The position numbers and the translations under genes are program-made. Below the pieces are notes generated by a model that was given only the letters and a program-made list of their open reading frames with translations, was not told the origin of the DNA and searched no databases. Below are positions 1 through 8,030 of a stretch of DNA of 57,822 nt, one piece after another. The stretch is taken from assembly GCA_004554485.1 (NCBI GenBank), contig SFLS01000004.1:1-57822 (forward strand). The letters run 5' to 3'. Source of the DNA: Oscillospiraceae bacterium (GTDB taxonomy: Bacteria > Bacillota > Clostridia > Oscillospirales > Ruminococcaceae). Each line of letters opens with the position of its first letter. Position 1 is the stretch's first letter.

Positions 1-609
1 GGCCAGCATCACGCTGGGGGTGGTCTCCTTCTGGAACTCCTTGTCTTCGATGAGGCGGTCCACACCGTACAGGGCCACGCGGCGATAGTCGCCGATGATA
101 CGTCCGCGGCCATAGGCGTCGGGCAGACCGGTGATGACGTGGCTGCTGCGGCAGGCACGCATTTCGGGTGTGTAAGCATCAAAAACACCGGCGTTGTGGG
201 TCTTGCGGTGAACGGTAAAGAATTCCTCCACTTCGGGGTCGAGATGATAGCCGTTATCCTCGCAGGCCTGCTTTGCCATCCGGATCCCGCCGTAGGGCAT
301 CATCGCGCGCTTGAAGGGCTTATCGGTCTGGAAGCCGACAATCTTTTCCTTCTCCTTATCCAGATAGCCGGGGCCGTGGCTGAGGATGGTGGAAACAATC
401 TTGGTATCCATATCCAGCACGCCGCCCGCCTCACGCTCTTTCTTGGAGAGCTCCAGCACCTGCTGCCACAGGGCGGTGGTATCGGCGGTGGGGCCTTTCA
501 AAAAGCTCTCGTCGCCATCGTAGGGAGTATAGTTGCGCATGATAAAATCACGCACGTCGATCTCGGTTTCCCAGCGGCCGCCGACAAATTCTTTCCATTC
601 GTTACGCAT
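1..609 (-). CDS. pflB: Formate acetyltransferase (pyruvate formate-lyase), N-terminal part, runs off the window
   Basis: Cytoplasmic glycyl-radical enzyme that splits pyruvate with CoA into acetyl-CoA and formate in anaerobic fermentation. The visible 203 residues are the N-terminal PFL domain: the start MRNEWKEFVGGRWE, the stretch GPGYLDKEKEKIVGFQTDKP, then PYGGIRMA and TGLPDAYGRGRIIGDYRR are all typical of the family. The catalytic Cys-Cys and the C-terminal glycyl-radical site lie beyond base 1. The start ATG at 609 has GGGAGG seven bases upstream. A long AT-rich leader (about 610-870) carries two promoters and a Rex-type operator, which fits redox control of fermentation. The activase gene pflA is expected further left, outside the window. 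Confidence 0.96.
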   Translation of the reverse strand, partial: MRNEWKEFVGGRWETEIDVRDFIMRNYTPYDGDESFLKGPTADTTALWQQVLELSKKEREAGGVLDMDTKIVSTILSHGPGYLDKEKEKIVGFQTDKPFKRAMMPYGGIRMAKQACEDNGYHLDPEVEEFFTVHRKTHNAGVFDAYTPEMRACRSSHVITGLPDAYGRGRIIGDYRRVALYGVDRLIEDKEFQKETTPSVMLA

Positions 610-735
610 GTTTCATTACCTCCCAGTATCAGTGTTTTTCTATTTCCGGCCCTCTTGTGCAAGTTGTATAATTTTAGACATCTTTTTCACAAGGCTTGTG
701 AAAAATGCACAGCAAGAGTCTTTTTTGTCGTCCCT

Positions 736-764
736 ATTGTAATATAGTTCTCACAAGTTGTCAA
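736..764 (-). promoter_or_regulatory. Proximal pflB promoter
   Basis: Read on the minus strand: -35 TTGACA (759-764), 17-bp spacer, -10 TACAAT (736-741). It lies about 125 bases upstream of the pflB start, leaving a long untranslated leader. The -35 box is inside the Rex-type operator. Confidence 0.75.
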
Positions 765-775
765 CAGTTTAACAA
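758..775 (-). promoter_or_regulatory. Rex-type redox operator overlapping the pflB -35 box
   Basis: Minus-strand sequence TTGTTAAACTGTTGACAA matches the Rex consensus TTGTTAA-N4-TTAACAA with one mismatch. It covers the -35 hexamer, so binding would block polymerase. Rex senses NADH/NAD+ and controls fermentation genes in Clostridia (established for the family); the assignment here is by motif only. Confidence 0.6.
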
Positions 776-814
776 GAGTTTATCTGCTGTAAGTTCTTTA
801 CTTATTCTCTTTTG

Positions 815-848
815 ATTATACTATACCATTTTAGTATAATTATTGCAA
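815..848 (-). promoter_or_regulatory. Distal pflB promoter with a large palindrome
   Basis: Minus strand: -35 TTGCAA (843-848), 17-bp spacer, -10 TATAGT (820-825). An inverted repeat ATTATACTA ... TAGTATAAT (arms 815-823 and 832-840, 8-nt spacer) overlaps the -10 box and could be a second operator. The binding protein is not known. Confidence 0.5.
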
Positions 849-875
849 GTGACAAAATGACAAAATATAAACAAA

Positions 876-904
876 ATGCGGTATGCAATTTACACATACC
901 GCAT
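876..904 (-). terminator. Terminator of the sugar kinase gene
   Basis: Stem ATGCGGTATG / CATACCGCAT (10 bp) followed on the minus strand by a T-rich stretch. It separates the kinase from the pflB leader. Confidence 0.7.
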
Positions 905-947
905 AGTTTTATTCGGTTTTGGGGTGTATATCCATCGCAAAGAGGTA

Positions 948-1931
948 TTATTCAGCGGGCGTATTGACCGCAAAGGGCGGCCGGAGCGACGGGCGGGGCC
1001 GCTTTTGCTCCCGGACGGTGCGCAGGATAAGCTCCGGGCTGAGTTCCGGGTTGATGGTGGTGCGGGCCTGCAGCGCCACCAGCGCCGCCCCCATGGCAAA
1101 ATCGATGGTATCCCCCAGCCAGAACTTTTTCTGCGCGCTGTACAGCAGACCCGCCATGAAGCTGTCCCCCGCGCCGGTGGCGTTTTCCACCTTCTGCAGC
1201 GGACGGGTGCGGCTCCAAAGCCGCTGGCCGGCGGTATCGGCATAATAGCAGCCGCGGGCGCCGGCGCTGATGATGACCCGGCGCACCCCCTGTGCCAGGA
1301 TCGCTTCCGCCGCGCGGAAGTAGTCGGCCTCCCCGCGGATACTGCGCCCCGAAAGGGTCTCGGCCTCCAGCCGGTTGGGCTTGAGGGTATCGATTCCGCG
1401 CAGCACCGGACGCATCCGGCGGGCATAGGCGGTGGAAACCGGATCGGCAAAGATGGGGACCTGCGCCCCGAAGGTGCGGATGATATAGCGCAGCGTTTCC
1501 TGCGGCAGGCAGCCATCCACCACGATGGCGGCAGCCGCCGACAGCTTGTCCCGCAGCGGTTCCAGGCGCGCGGGGGTCAGCTCCTGCAGGATGCGCATAT
1601 CGCTGAGGGCCACAGCCATTTCGCCGTCGCTGCGGTGAATGGAAACATAGGACGAGCTGGTTCGCCCCGGCAGGGTGATGAGGCTGTCCACTGCGATGCC
1701 GCAGCCCCGGCAGTGGGCGCGGATGCGTTCGCCGTACATATCGTCCCCCACGGTGGTGATCAGGCGGGTAGGCAGCCCCAGCCGGGCCGTATTTTCGCAA
1801 ACATTGCGGGTAACGCCGCCCACCGAAACGCTGAGCGTGCCGGGATTGCTGTCCTCCATGACCAGTTTGCCGGCGCTTTCGCCCATGATATCCACATTGG
1901 CGGCTCCGATGCCGACGATCTCCTGCTGCAA
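948..1931 (-). CDS. PfkB-family carbohydrate/nucleoside kinase
   Basis: Cytoplasmic ribokinase-fold enzyme of 327 residues that should phosphorylate a sugar or nucleoside with ATP. The N-terminal GIGAANVDI strand and the C-terminal signature NATGAGDSFMAGL (anion hole and catalytic Asp) are clear; the N-terminal glycine pair region (SVGGVTRNVCENTARLG) resembles pseudouridine kinases, but the substrate cannot be fixed from sequence. The open frame extends to an ATG at 1979, but a TATAAT -10 box lies between that ATG and the gene, so the real start is the TTG at 1931, preceded by GGGAGGG. It is a single-gene unit with its own promoter and terminator. Confidence 0.88.
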   Translation of the reverse strand: MQQEIVGIGAANVDIMGESAGKLVMEDSNPGTLSVSVGGVTRNVCENTARLGLPTRLITTVGDDMYGERIRAHCRGCGIAVDSLITLPGRTSSSYVSIHRSDGEMAVALSDMRILQELTPARLEPLRDKLSAAAAIVVDGCLPQETLRYIIRTFGAQVPIFADPVSTAYARRMRPVLRGIDTLKPNRLEAETLSGRSIRGEADYFRAAEAILAQGVRRVIISAGARGCYYADTAGQRLWSRTRPLQKVENATGAGDSFMAGLLYSAQKKFWLGDTIDFAMGAALVALQARTTINPELSPELILRTVREQKRPRPSLRPPFAVNTPAE

Positions 1932-1967
1932 GGCGAAGCCCTCCCTTTTCCCAGTGTAATCCCCTTT

Positions 1968-1995
1968 ATTATACACCAAAAGGCGGCGGTTGCAA
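1968..1995 (-). promoter_or_regulatory. Promoter of the PfkB-family kinase
   Basis: Minus strand: -35 TTGCAA (1990-1995), 16-bp spacer, -10 TATAAT (1968-1973). Transcription would begin near 1961, downstream of the ATG at 1979, which decides the TTG start. Confidence 0.7.
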
Positions 1996-2020
1996 GACCC
2001 GGCGGCGGTCTGTGCGCAGG

Positions 2021-2065
2021 GGGCGGCGCAGCCGCGCGCCCGCAGGGCGCGCGGCTGCGCCGCCC
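2021..2065. repeat. Perfect 21-bp GC hairpin with the GCCC-GCA-GGGC apex
   Basis: Arms 2021-2041 and 2045-2065 are exact inverted copies with a GCA loop. The apex (GCCC, GCA, GGGC) equals the arm hairpin of the cloverleaf repeats elsewhere in the window. It lies 18 bp downstream of the deacetylase stop codon and has no T-tract, so it is not an ordinary terminator. Probably a simple member of the same repeat group. Confidence 0.75.
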
Positions 2066-2082
2066 CGGCCCGCGGTGTGCCG

Positions 2083-2946
2083 CTATCCGTCGAAGGAGAC
2101 CAGCAGGCGCTCGGCGGAAGCGGCGCTGGTGCGGGTATACCGCGGGATGCGGATCAGGCAGGCCGGGTCCCGGCTCAGGCGGCAGGGCTTGCCCTCCACC
2201 CCCAGCGAGGCGGTAAAGCCCAGCTCCTCCAGCAGAACCTGGCTGTTGCGGCTGTAGGAGCCGAACGGGAAGGTAAAGGTATTGGGCCGCCAGCCGGTCA
2301 TCTCCTCGATGCGGTCCTGCGCTTTTTTCAGGTCGGCGCCCACCGTTTCCACATAGTGCTCCGACGATTCATCCCGGCGCTGCGCCACACCGCGGCGGTT
2401 ACCGCCCGTTTTGTGCAGGTTATAGGTGTGGTTCTGGATCTCGACCAGGCCGCTTTGCATCATCTCATTGATCATATCCCAGGTCAGGTGGGAGTAATTT
2501 TCCTTGTTTTCCTCCAGCCCGCTGTACTTGTCGGTCTCCCCCACAATGATGGAAATGACTGCTCTCATCTGGTATTTCTGCAGCAGCGGATAGGCGTTGA
2601 GGTAGTTGTTGTAGTAGCCGTCGTCAAAGGTGAGCATCACCGGCTTTTCGGGCAGCGGTGTTCCCTGCCGGACGTAGGCGATCACATCGCTCATCACCAC
2701 CGTGGTGTAGCCCTGCTGCTGCAGATACTGCAGATCCCGTTCCAGCGCCTCGGGGGTGATGACATAGTCCCCCGCCTTTTTGGGGTTGGAGTGGATGGAG
2801 TGATACATCAGCACCGGCATTTTGACCTCCTTGGGGACCGAAAGCGCCCGGACGGCCGGCAGGATGCGGCCGCTGCCCCACCAGACCGCTCCCAGCAGCA
2901 GAACTGCCGCCAGCGCCGTCACCAGGATCCGTTTCCACCGTGCCAT
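2083..2946 (-). CDS. Membrane-anchored polysaccharide deacetylase
   Basis: Extracellular NodB-fold deacetylase of 287 residues that should remove acetyl groups from peptidoglycan or another polysaccharide. Residues 7-25 form a signal anchor. The catalytic motif TFDDGY is at 106-111 (two metal-site Asp) and the second motif around His173/His178 (NHTYNLH) supplies metal ligands; a FPFGSYS-type strand follows near residue 227. It starts 15 bases after the stop of the M23 peptidase gene, so the two form one operon of wall-modifying enzymes. A sporulation role (cortex modification) is possible, but nothing here proves it. Confidence 0.9.
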   Translation of the reverse strand: MARWKRILVTALAAVLLLGAVWWGSGRILPAVRALSVPKEVKMPVLMYHSIHSNPKKAGDYVITPEALERDLQYLQQQGYTTVVMSDVIAYVRQGTPLPEKPVMLTFDDGYYNNYLNAYPLLQKYQMRAVISIIVGETDKYSGLEENKENYSHLTWDMINEMMQSGLVEIQNHTYNLHKTGGNRRGVAQRRDESSEHYVETVGADLKKAQDRIEEMTGWRPNTFTFPFGSYSRNSQVLLEELGFTASLGVEGKPCRLSRDPACLIRIPRYTRTSAASAERLLVSFDG

Positions 2947-2961
2947 AGACTGCGCGCCTCC

Positions 2962-3966
2962 TTACTCCGTCGGAATAAATTCGTACCGCTGATGGTATTC
3001 CCCGTCCGTCCCCTGCACCACGGTGCTGCGCCGGCCGGAAAGCAGCCGGACAATCTGGTACACATCAATCCAGATCTCGCCGTTGCCCTCCTTCTGGCTC
3101 TCGTCAAAGATCAGCTGCATCCCGAAGTGCAGATGCGGCACCTTCATCCCGTTGGTCTCCTCGGTATCGCTGTACCCCGTCATGCCCACATAACCGATGA
3201 CCTGCCCCGCTGTGACCTCATCCCCCTCCTTCAGATCCTTTACATAAGGGTGGCCCTTTTGCAGATGGGCGTAGTAATAGTACCGCAGGGTATCCCGGCT
3301 GCGGATGCCGATGCGCCAGCCGCCGTAGCGGTTCCAGCCCAGCGCCTCCACCGTACCGCTTTCCACCGCCACCACCGGCGTCCCTACCCCGGCCATCAAA
3401 TCGTTGCCCAAATGCTCCCGCCGGTAGCCGTAGCTGCGGGAGCTGCCGAAGTCATCGTAATGGGAAAAGCCCCATCCCCGCGCAATGGGACAAAAGGCAA
3501 TAAGGCCGTAGCCGCTCTCTACCACCGGCTCACCGTTTTCCCCCTCGTGGTACCACTGGTAGCCGCCCAGCATATTGCCCAGCACCGCGCTGTACGCCCG
3601 GTAGTAATAGTCATAATATTGATTCCCCTCCGCCAGCTCCGCCATACTCTGCCCGGCTTCCCGCTTTTTGCGCAGGGCGGCCAGGTCGCTGTACCGGTAG
3701 CGGGAAAAATTGCCGCCGTAGCGGCACCCCAGCCACGCCAGCGATTCGATCCAGTCCAGGTGCGTCTCGCTTTCCACGGTGGCAATATCCATCTGCATGG
3801 CGGCCTGCATCGCCTCGTAGATCGGGGTAAAGTCCACCCACTTCAGCGGCTCCGGCGCGGCGGCGGCCGTCGTCTGCACCAGATGCACCGTCAGCAGGCA
3901 GCTGACCGGCAGCAGAAGCGCCGCCGCCCACAGCAGCACCCTGCGCGCCCGCCACAAACGATACAT
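2962..3966 (-). CDS. Membrane-anchored M23 (LytM-type) peptidase
   Basis: Zinc endopeptidase-like protein of 334 residues acting outside the membrane on peptidoglycan cross-bridges. Residues 8-32 are a signal anchor; the C-terminal M23 domain has HLGNDLMAG (His185, Asp189), HLQKG (His234) and VPHLHFGMQ (His278, His280), so all zinc and catalytic positions are present. A long tyrosine-rich spacer (about 40-180) precedes it. The chosen ATG at 3966 has GGGGGTGG upstream; an in-frame ATG at 3999 adds 11 polar residues and is less likely. GGATACC and CATAGAAT just upstream weakly resemble sigma-E boxes. It heads an operon with the deacetylase. Confidence 0.9.
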   Translation of the reverse strand: MYRLWRARRVLLWAAALLLPVSCLLTVHLVQTTAAAAPEPLKWVDFTPIYEAMQAAMQMDIATVESETHLDWIESLAWLGCRYGGNFSRYRYSDLAALRKKREAGQSMAELAEGNQYYDYYYRAYSAVLGNMLGGYQWYHEGENGEPVVESGYGLIAFCPIARGWGFSHYDDFGSSRSYGYRREHLGNDLMAGVGTPVVAVESGTVEALGWNRYGGWRIGIRSRDTLRYYYYAHLQKGHPYVKDLKEGDEVTAGQVIGYVGMTGYSDTEETNGMKVPHLHFGMQLIFDESQKEGNGEIWIDVYQIVRLLSGRRSTVVQGTDGEYHQRYEFIPTE

Positions 3967-4014
3967 TTTGCCACCCCCGCCGTCTGTTTCTTTTGCCATT
4001 CTATGCGCCGCCCC

Positions 4015-4044
4015 TTGACGGTATCCCAGCCGGAACGCTATACT
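4015..4044 (+). promoter_or_regulatory. Promoter of the Dabb protein gene
   Basis: -35 TTGACG (4015-4020), 18-bp spacer, -10 TATACT (4039-4044). The start codon is 26 bases further on, with GGAGG between. Confidence 0.75.
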
Positions 4045-4069
4045 GAAAAAAGAAAAGGAGGGAACCGAC

Positions 4070-4366
4070 ATGATACGACACATCGTACTGTACCGTTTGA
4101 AGGAAAGCGCCGCCGGCCGCGAGAAAGCCGAAAACGCCCGGCTGATGAAGGAAAAGCTGGAGGCGCTCAACGGCCGCATCGACGGGCTGCACGGTCTGCG
4201 GGTGGACCCCGACTGCAACGCCCGCCAGTTTGACCTGTGCCTGACGGCCGACTTTGACGACCTGCAGGCGCTGCGGCATTATAAAAGCCACCCGCTGCAC
4301 GTCGCGGCTTCGGATTTCGTCCATGAGGTGATGGCCGAGCGAGCCGGCCTTGATTTTGAGCTGTAA
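4070..4366 (+). CDS. Dabb-family (stress-responsive alpha/beta barrel) protein
   Basis: Small cytoplasmic protein of 98 residues. The start MIRHIVLYRLKE, the central LTADFDDLQALRHYKSHPLH and the C-terminal FVHEVMAER are typical of the Dabb domain, a ferredoxin-like dimer. Members include plant stress proteins and bacterial proteins of unknown role; no reaction can be assigned. AAAGGAGGGA precedes the ATG. It is transcribed alone: own sigma-A promoter and a strong terminator 35 bases after the stop. Confidence 0.88.
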   Translation: MIRHIVLYRLKESAAGREKAENARLMKEKLEALNGRIDGLHGLRVDPDCNARQFDLCLTADFDDLQALRHYKSHPLHVAASDFVHEVMAERAGLDFEL

Positions 4367-4400
4367 CATCCTTTTGCCACCGGTTGCGGTAATGCCAGCA

Positions 4401-4429
4401 AAAGGCGGTGGCCTGCCACCGCCTTTTTT
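4401..4429 (+). terminator. Terminator of the Dabb gene
   Basis: Perfect stem GGCGGTGGC / GCCACCGCC followed by six T. Confidence 0.85.
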
Positions 4430-4663
4430 GTTATCATAGCGGCGACACCACAAAAAGGAGCATATTTGTACCGCCGCCGGCCATATTCCGTCTGGCGCCT
4501 GCGCTTCGCCGTGCGATTTCGGCCGCTTTGCCTTTTTGTCCCATTCCTTTCCGTATTTCCCCTGACCGGATCGTGTCCCCCCCGCGGCAGGCGGGGGAGG
4601 TTCTTTTCCCACGCCGTATTGCCGCTCGGGAGCGTCTATCGTCGGACGGCTTTTGGCAGCAAG
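4430..4663. other. Gap with no supported gene
   Basis: GC-rich spacer between two convergent units. Open frames exist on both strands but have no family resemblance and are continuations of frames antisense to the permease. A weak hairpin around 4576-4595 (CCCCCGC / GCGGGGG) is the only structure seen. Confidence 0.5.
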
Positions 4664-4695
4664 AAAACCGCCCCGGCAATTGCCGGAGCGGTTTT
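4664..4695 (-). terminator. Terminator of the purine permease gene
   Basis: Stem AAAACCGC-CCGGCA / TGCCGG-GCGGTTTT with one mismatch and T-rich flanks on both strands; serves the permease on the minus strand. Confidence 0.75.
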
Positions 4696-4723
4696 ATTAT
4701 TCAAAAGAAGCTTACAGCTTGGA

Positions 4724-6058
4724 TCAGGCTGCGGTGGTGGCCAGCAGGATGTAGCTGAGGATAAACAGTGCGGACAGGATGTACATCAGTACGGGCACTT
4801 CCTTGGCTTTGCCGCGGGCCAGCTTGATGAGGGTGTAGGAGATGATACCGAAGCCGATGCCATCCGCGATGGAGTAGGCAAAGGGCATCATGGCGATGGT
4901 GAGGAAGCAGGGGATGGCGGTCTCCATATCGGACCAGTCGACCTTCAGCACGCCCTTCATCATGAACACGCCGACGATGATAAGCGCGGGAGCGGTAGCC
5001 GCGGAGGGAACGATGCCCGCTACGGGAGCCAGTACGATGGCCAGCAGGAACAGGATACCGGTGGTGAGGGAGGTCAGACCGGTGCGGCCGCCGTCCTCAA
5101 TGCCGGTGGAGGACTCAACGAAGGTGGTAACGGTAGAGGTACCGATGAGAGCGCCGGTGCAGGTGGCAATGGCGTCCGCGATCAGGGCGCGGTCACCGCC
5201 GGGGAAGTTGCCGTTCTCATCCAGCATACCGGCGTTGCCGGCAGTGCCCAGCAGGGTACCAACGGTATCGAAGCAGTCGCAGATCGTGAAAGTGATGACA
5301 GCGGTAAGGAAGGGTACGATACCGCCGGCAGTGAATGCGCCGGCAAAATCCAGCTTGAAGGCTACGGAAGAGAAGGCTTCGCCGATTCCGGCAACGGTGA
5401 GGGTATCGGGGAGATGGGTCTCGCCCATGAAGATGCCGATGACGGTAGTGACGATGATGCCGATGAAGATGGCGCCCTTGACACGGTAGGCAACCAGAAC
5501 GGCGGTGATGATCAGACCGATGAGGGCCAGCAGCGCGGCGCCCTTGGTGATGGAGCCCATATCGGTGTAGGAGCCGGCGGCGCCGGAACCGAAGGCGGTA
5601 ACAATGTTGACGTTAAACATGCCGATGAGGGCAATGAAGAAGCCGATACCGGCGGAAATGGCTGCCTTTAGGGAAGCGGGGATCGCCTCAATGATCTTCT
5701 TACGCAGGGGGCTGATGGTTACGACCAGGAACAGCACGCCGGAAATGAATACGATCGCCAGAGCCTGCTCCCAGGTGTAGCCCATGCCGAAGCATACGGT
5801 AAAGGTAAAGAAGGTATTCAGGCCCATGCCGGGGGCCTGGCAGAACGGCACATTGGCCAGGAACGCGGTGAGCAGACAGCCGATGGCGGCGGAAACGCAG
5901 GTGGCTACCATTACGCCGGTCTGGTTCATACCGGTCATACCCAAATAGGTAGAGTTGACGAAGATGATGTACGCCATCGCAAAGAAGGTGGTGATACCGG
6001 CCAAAATTTCGGTTTTGACATCGGTACCGTGGGCTTTGAGCTTAAACAGCTTTTCCAT
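4724..6058 (-). CDS. NCS2-type guanine/hypoxanthine permease (AzgA/PbuG group)
   Basis: Integral membrane purine transporter of 444 residues with about 13 hydrophobic segments. The start MEKLFKLKAHGTDVKTEILA, the motif FVNSTYLGMTGM, the pore motif CQAPGMGLNTFFTF and the ICDCFDTVGTLLGTAG segment (about 265-285) are characteristic of the AzgA/PbuG branch, which imports guanine and hypoxanthine (xanthine transporters belong to a different branch). AAAGGAGC precedes the ATG. A guanine-type riboswitch in its leader supports the substrate assignment: purine excess would shut the gene off. Single-gene unit with its own promoter and terminator. Confidence 0.94.
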   Translation of the reverse strand: MEKLFKLKAHGTDVKTEILAGITTFFAMAYIIFVNSTYLGMTGMNQTGVMVATCVSAAIGCLLTAFLANVPFCQAPGMGLNTFFTFTVCFGMGYTWEQALAIVFISGVLFLVVTISPLRKKIIEAIPASLKAAISAGIGFFIALIGMFNVNIVTAFGSGAAGSYTDMGSITKGAALLALIGLIITAVLVAYRVKGAIFIGIIVTTVIGIFMGETHLPDTLTVAGIGEAFSSVAFKLDFAGAFTAGGIVPFLTAVITFTICDCFDTVGTLLGTAGNAGMLDENGNFPGGDRALIADAIATCTGALIGTSTVTTFVESSTGIEDGGRTGLTSLTTGILFLLAIVLAPVAGIVPSAATAPALIIVGVFMMKGVLKVDWSDMETAIPCFLTIAMMPFAYSIADGIGFGIISYTLIKLARGKAKEVPVLMYILSALFILSYILLATTAA

Positions 6059-6104
6059 TTTGTTGCTCCTTTATAATATTATTTTGGCAAACAAAAACGA
6101 CAGG

Positions 6105-6180
6105 GCCCCATAACATAGTACCAGCATTTACGGTGTGGTGTAGAGACGCCCGAACCATATTATCGGGCATATATGAGCGA
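6105..6180 (-). promoter_or_regulatory. Purine riboswitch, guanine class
   Basis: On the minus strand the aptamer reads CUCAUAUA, then P2 with the conserved AUAUGG, then the UCUCUAC joining segment, P3 with CCGUAAAU, and ACUAUG closing P1. The residue equivalent to position 74 is C (ACUAUG), which pairs with guanine or hypoxanthine; adenine sensors have U. An upstream hairpin (AUAUGA, CUUCGC, UCAUAU) would use the 5' side of P1. The expression platform between aptamer and start codon is not resolved. Confidence 0.93.
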
Positions 6181-6203
6181 AGTCATATTTTGTTTACATT
6201 TGT

Positions 6204-6232
6204 AGTTTAGCACGAGTTTTTCTCCCCTGCAA
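6204..6232 (-). promoter_or_regulatory. Promoter driving the riboswitch and permease
   Basis: Minus strand: -35 TTGCAG (6227-6232), 17-bp spacer, -10 TAAACT (6204-6209). The transcript would start just ahead of the aptamer. Confidence 0.6.
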
Positions 6233-6397
6233 GGGGTTCCTTGCGGATTTTTTATTTTTGTCGGTTTGACATATCTTCCACAAAAATCCGTCCTTTGGTT
6301 GGTGCAAGATGACAAACATCCCCTTCTATATTTCGGGAAAGGGGACGGCTTTTCCCTGCTTCGCTTTTTCCCTTCCCGCCGTACCCGGCAAGCTTCT

Positions 6398-6487
6398 GCG
6401 GCCTCCCGGCCGGCCCGCAGGGCCGGCCGGGAGGCCGCGGCGATCGCAGATCGCCGGTTTCGGCTGCACCGAAACGCCCTGCGGGCG
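6398..6487 (-). repeat. Cloverleaf repeat, copy A (minus orientation)
   Basis: Arms 6412-6423 (GGCCCGCAGGGC) and 6476-6486 enclose three hairpins. Read on the minus strand they are H1 6475-6457 (GTTTCGG/CCGAAAC), H2 6456-6438 (CGGCGATC stem, TGC loop) and H3 6437-6424 (CGGCC stem). An extra inverted copy of H3 at 6399-6411 flanks the left arm, making a 19-bp hairpin 6398-6438. It lies just past the terminator of the CPBP gene, in the same orientation as that gene. Confidence 0.85.
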
Positions 6488-6525
6488 CCGCCGGGAGTTG
6501 GCATACACCCCCCGGAGCGGGCAGC

Positions 6526-6549
6526 AAAAAAGGGCGCCGTGCGGCGCCC
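6526..6549 (-). terminator. Terminator of the CPBP protease gene
   Basis: Minus strand: stem GGGCGCC / GGCGCCC with GCAC loop and six T. Confidence 0.85.
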
Positions 6550-6567
6550 CTGTGGACAATGGTTTCC

Positions 6568-7551
6568 TCAGTACCAGAACGCGACGCACAGCATCATGGC
6601 GGCGCTCAGGACTATCATGGCGATCACGCCGGAACTGCCCAAAAACAGCCGACGCTTTTCCGGTTCGGTAAGCGGGATGCCGCCGCAGCGCAGCCGCACC
6701 TTTTTGCGGTGCCGCCACAGGATGACCGTCCCCGCGGTCACCACCGCCAGCAGGCACCAGCCAAACAGCGCGGTCAGCACCGGGTTGTCGGCGTCGACTA
6801 CAGCCTGAGAAACGGTCATACCCAGCAGATTCACCAGGAAATGCAGCAGCACGGTATACCGGATCCCGCCGGTGCGCAGCGCCACATAGGCAAAAACGGC
6901 ACCCACCGCAAAGGCGTAGAAGAACTGTCCCAGGTTGCCGTGGAACAGCCCGAAGAGAAACGCCGAACCGAAGATGGCAAGGCCCTCTCCCCAGGCGGAA
7001 AGCCGCCGCAGCAGGATATCGCGGAACACCCATTCCTCCAGCAGGGGCGCCAGCACGACGCCGAAAAGGAATACCAGCCAGGGGTTGCTGCCGGAGACCA
7101 TCCCCGACAGAAGATCCCCCGCCTGCTCTCCGCGCAGGGCGCTGATGCCGCTGTTGACGGCAAGCCCCAGCAGGTTGGTCAGGTAGACCACGGCATAGCT
7201 GACCAGCGCCAGCGCGCCGAACTGCTTTGCCGTTACCCGCTTGCGGCCGGCAGAGGGCTGCTTGGGAACGCGGCGGAGCATCAGCAGCAGGACCGGCAGG
7301 CCCAGCCCGTAGTTGGCCAGGTCGGTGATGACCCACTGGAACCATTCGCTCTGCAGAAAGGCGATCATCCCGCGGCTGCCCGCCATGGCCAGGAACTGGC
7401 ACAGCAGCATCAGCAGCAGCGCGCCGCCCTGCGCCAGCGCCATCATGGCAAAGCAGGCCCAGCCGATGCGGGAAAACTCCCGCCGGGCCCGAAGGCGGTA
7501 ATCGGGGTGCGCTTCGTCCCCCTGCGGTTGGCACGGGATATATTCGGTCAT
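6568..7551 (-). CDS. CPBP-family intramembrane metalloprotease
   Basis: Membrane protein of 327 residues with about eight hydrophobic segments. It has the three CPBP (Abi/CAAX-like) motifs: EEWVFRD (Glu172, Glu173, Arg177), FGLFHGN (His204) and HFLVN (His237, Asn241). In bacteria this family ranges from bacteriocin self-immunity to general intramembrane proteolysis; no bacteriocin gene is nearby, so the substrate is open. The frame opens ten codons earlier, but the ATG at 7551 has a full AAAGGAG at the right distance. Transcribed alone; followed by a terminator and then a cloverleaf repeat. Confidence 0.88.
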   Translation of the reverse strand: MTEYIPCQPQGDEAHPDYRLRARREFSRIGWACFAMMALAQGGALLLMLLCQFLAMAGSRGMIAFLQSEWFQWVITDLANYGLGLPVLLLMLRRVPKQPSAGRKRVTAKQFGALALVSYAVVYLTNLLGLAVNSGISALRGEQAGDLLSGMVSGSNPWLVFLFGVVLAPLLEEWVFRDILLRRLSAWGEGLAIFGSAFLFGLFHGNLGQFFYAFAVGAVFAYVALRTGGIRYTVLLHFLVNLLGMTVSQAVVDADNPVLTALFGWCLLAVVTAGTVILWRHRKKVRLRCGGIPLTEPEKRRLFLGSSGVIAMIVLSAAMMLCVAFWY

Positions 7552-7666
7552 GGCAGCTCCTTTCCCGATCGAATGGATCATATCGGCAAGATAATAGCTG
7601 ATTATAGCCCAATTTCCGCTCCCTTGTCAAATGGCTTTTTCCCCGCCCATTCGGTCGGCCGTCATC

Positions 7667-8008
7667 TCATTTAAACAAAAAGAATTTCCCGGTGATGGCC
7701 CGGCCAAAGAAAACCGCCACCGCCAGCAGCGCCCATATTGCTGTGCTGCGTTTGATCCTCTTCCGGCGTTTTTCCATCTTTTCCGGTTCCATTTCGCCTA
7801 TCGGCTCTTCCATCACCGCATAACGCATAAAGTCCACCCCGATCGAGGAAAGAAACGCCAGCAGCTCCGCTGCGCACATCATGACATAGGTGATGCTGTC
7901 TGCTTCTTTGTAATTCATTTCATTAACGGTCAAAATCAGCGCCCAGGCAAAATAGGCTGCTATACTTAAAAAACTCCACCATTCTTTTTTCTCTATTTTG
8001 TCGTTCAT
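7667..8008 (-). CDS. Small membrane protein of unknown function
   Basis: 113 residues with three hydrophobic segments (about 12-28, 40-55, 88-103) separated by a highly charged EEPIGEMEPEKMEKRRKRIK loop. GAGGAGAG precedes the ATG. I do not recognise the family. It lies downstream of a second small membrane protein in the same direction, with a 13-bp hairpin without T-tract between them. The AT content here is higher than in neighbouring genes, a possible sign of recent acquisition. Confidence 0.7.
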   Translation of the reverse strand: MNDKIEKKEWWSFLSIAAYFAWALILTVNEMNYKEADSITYVMMCAAELLAFLSSIGVDFMRYAVMEEPIGEMEPEKMEKRRKRIKRSTAIWALLAVAVFFGRAITGKFFLFK

Positions 8009-8030
8009 GCTTCTCTCCTCTTCCGCGGTA

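Noticed and set aside
4434..4679. 81-codon minus-strand frame in the gap before the permease terminator
   Set aside because: No ribosome site, passes through a terminator hairpin and has no protein-like pattern.
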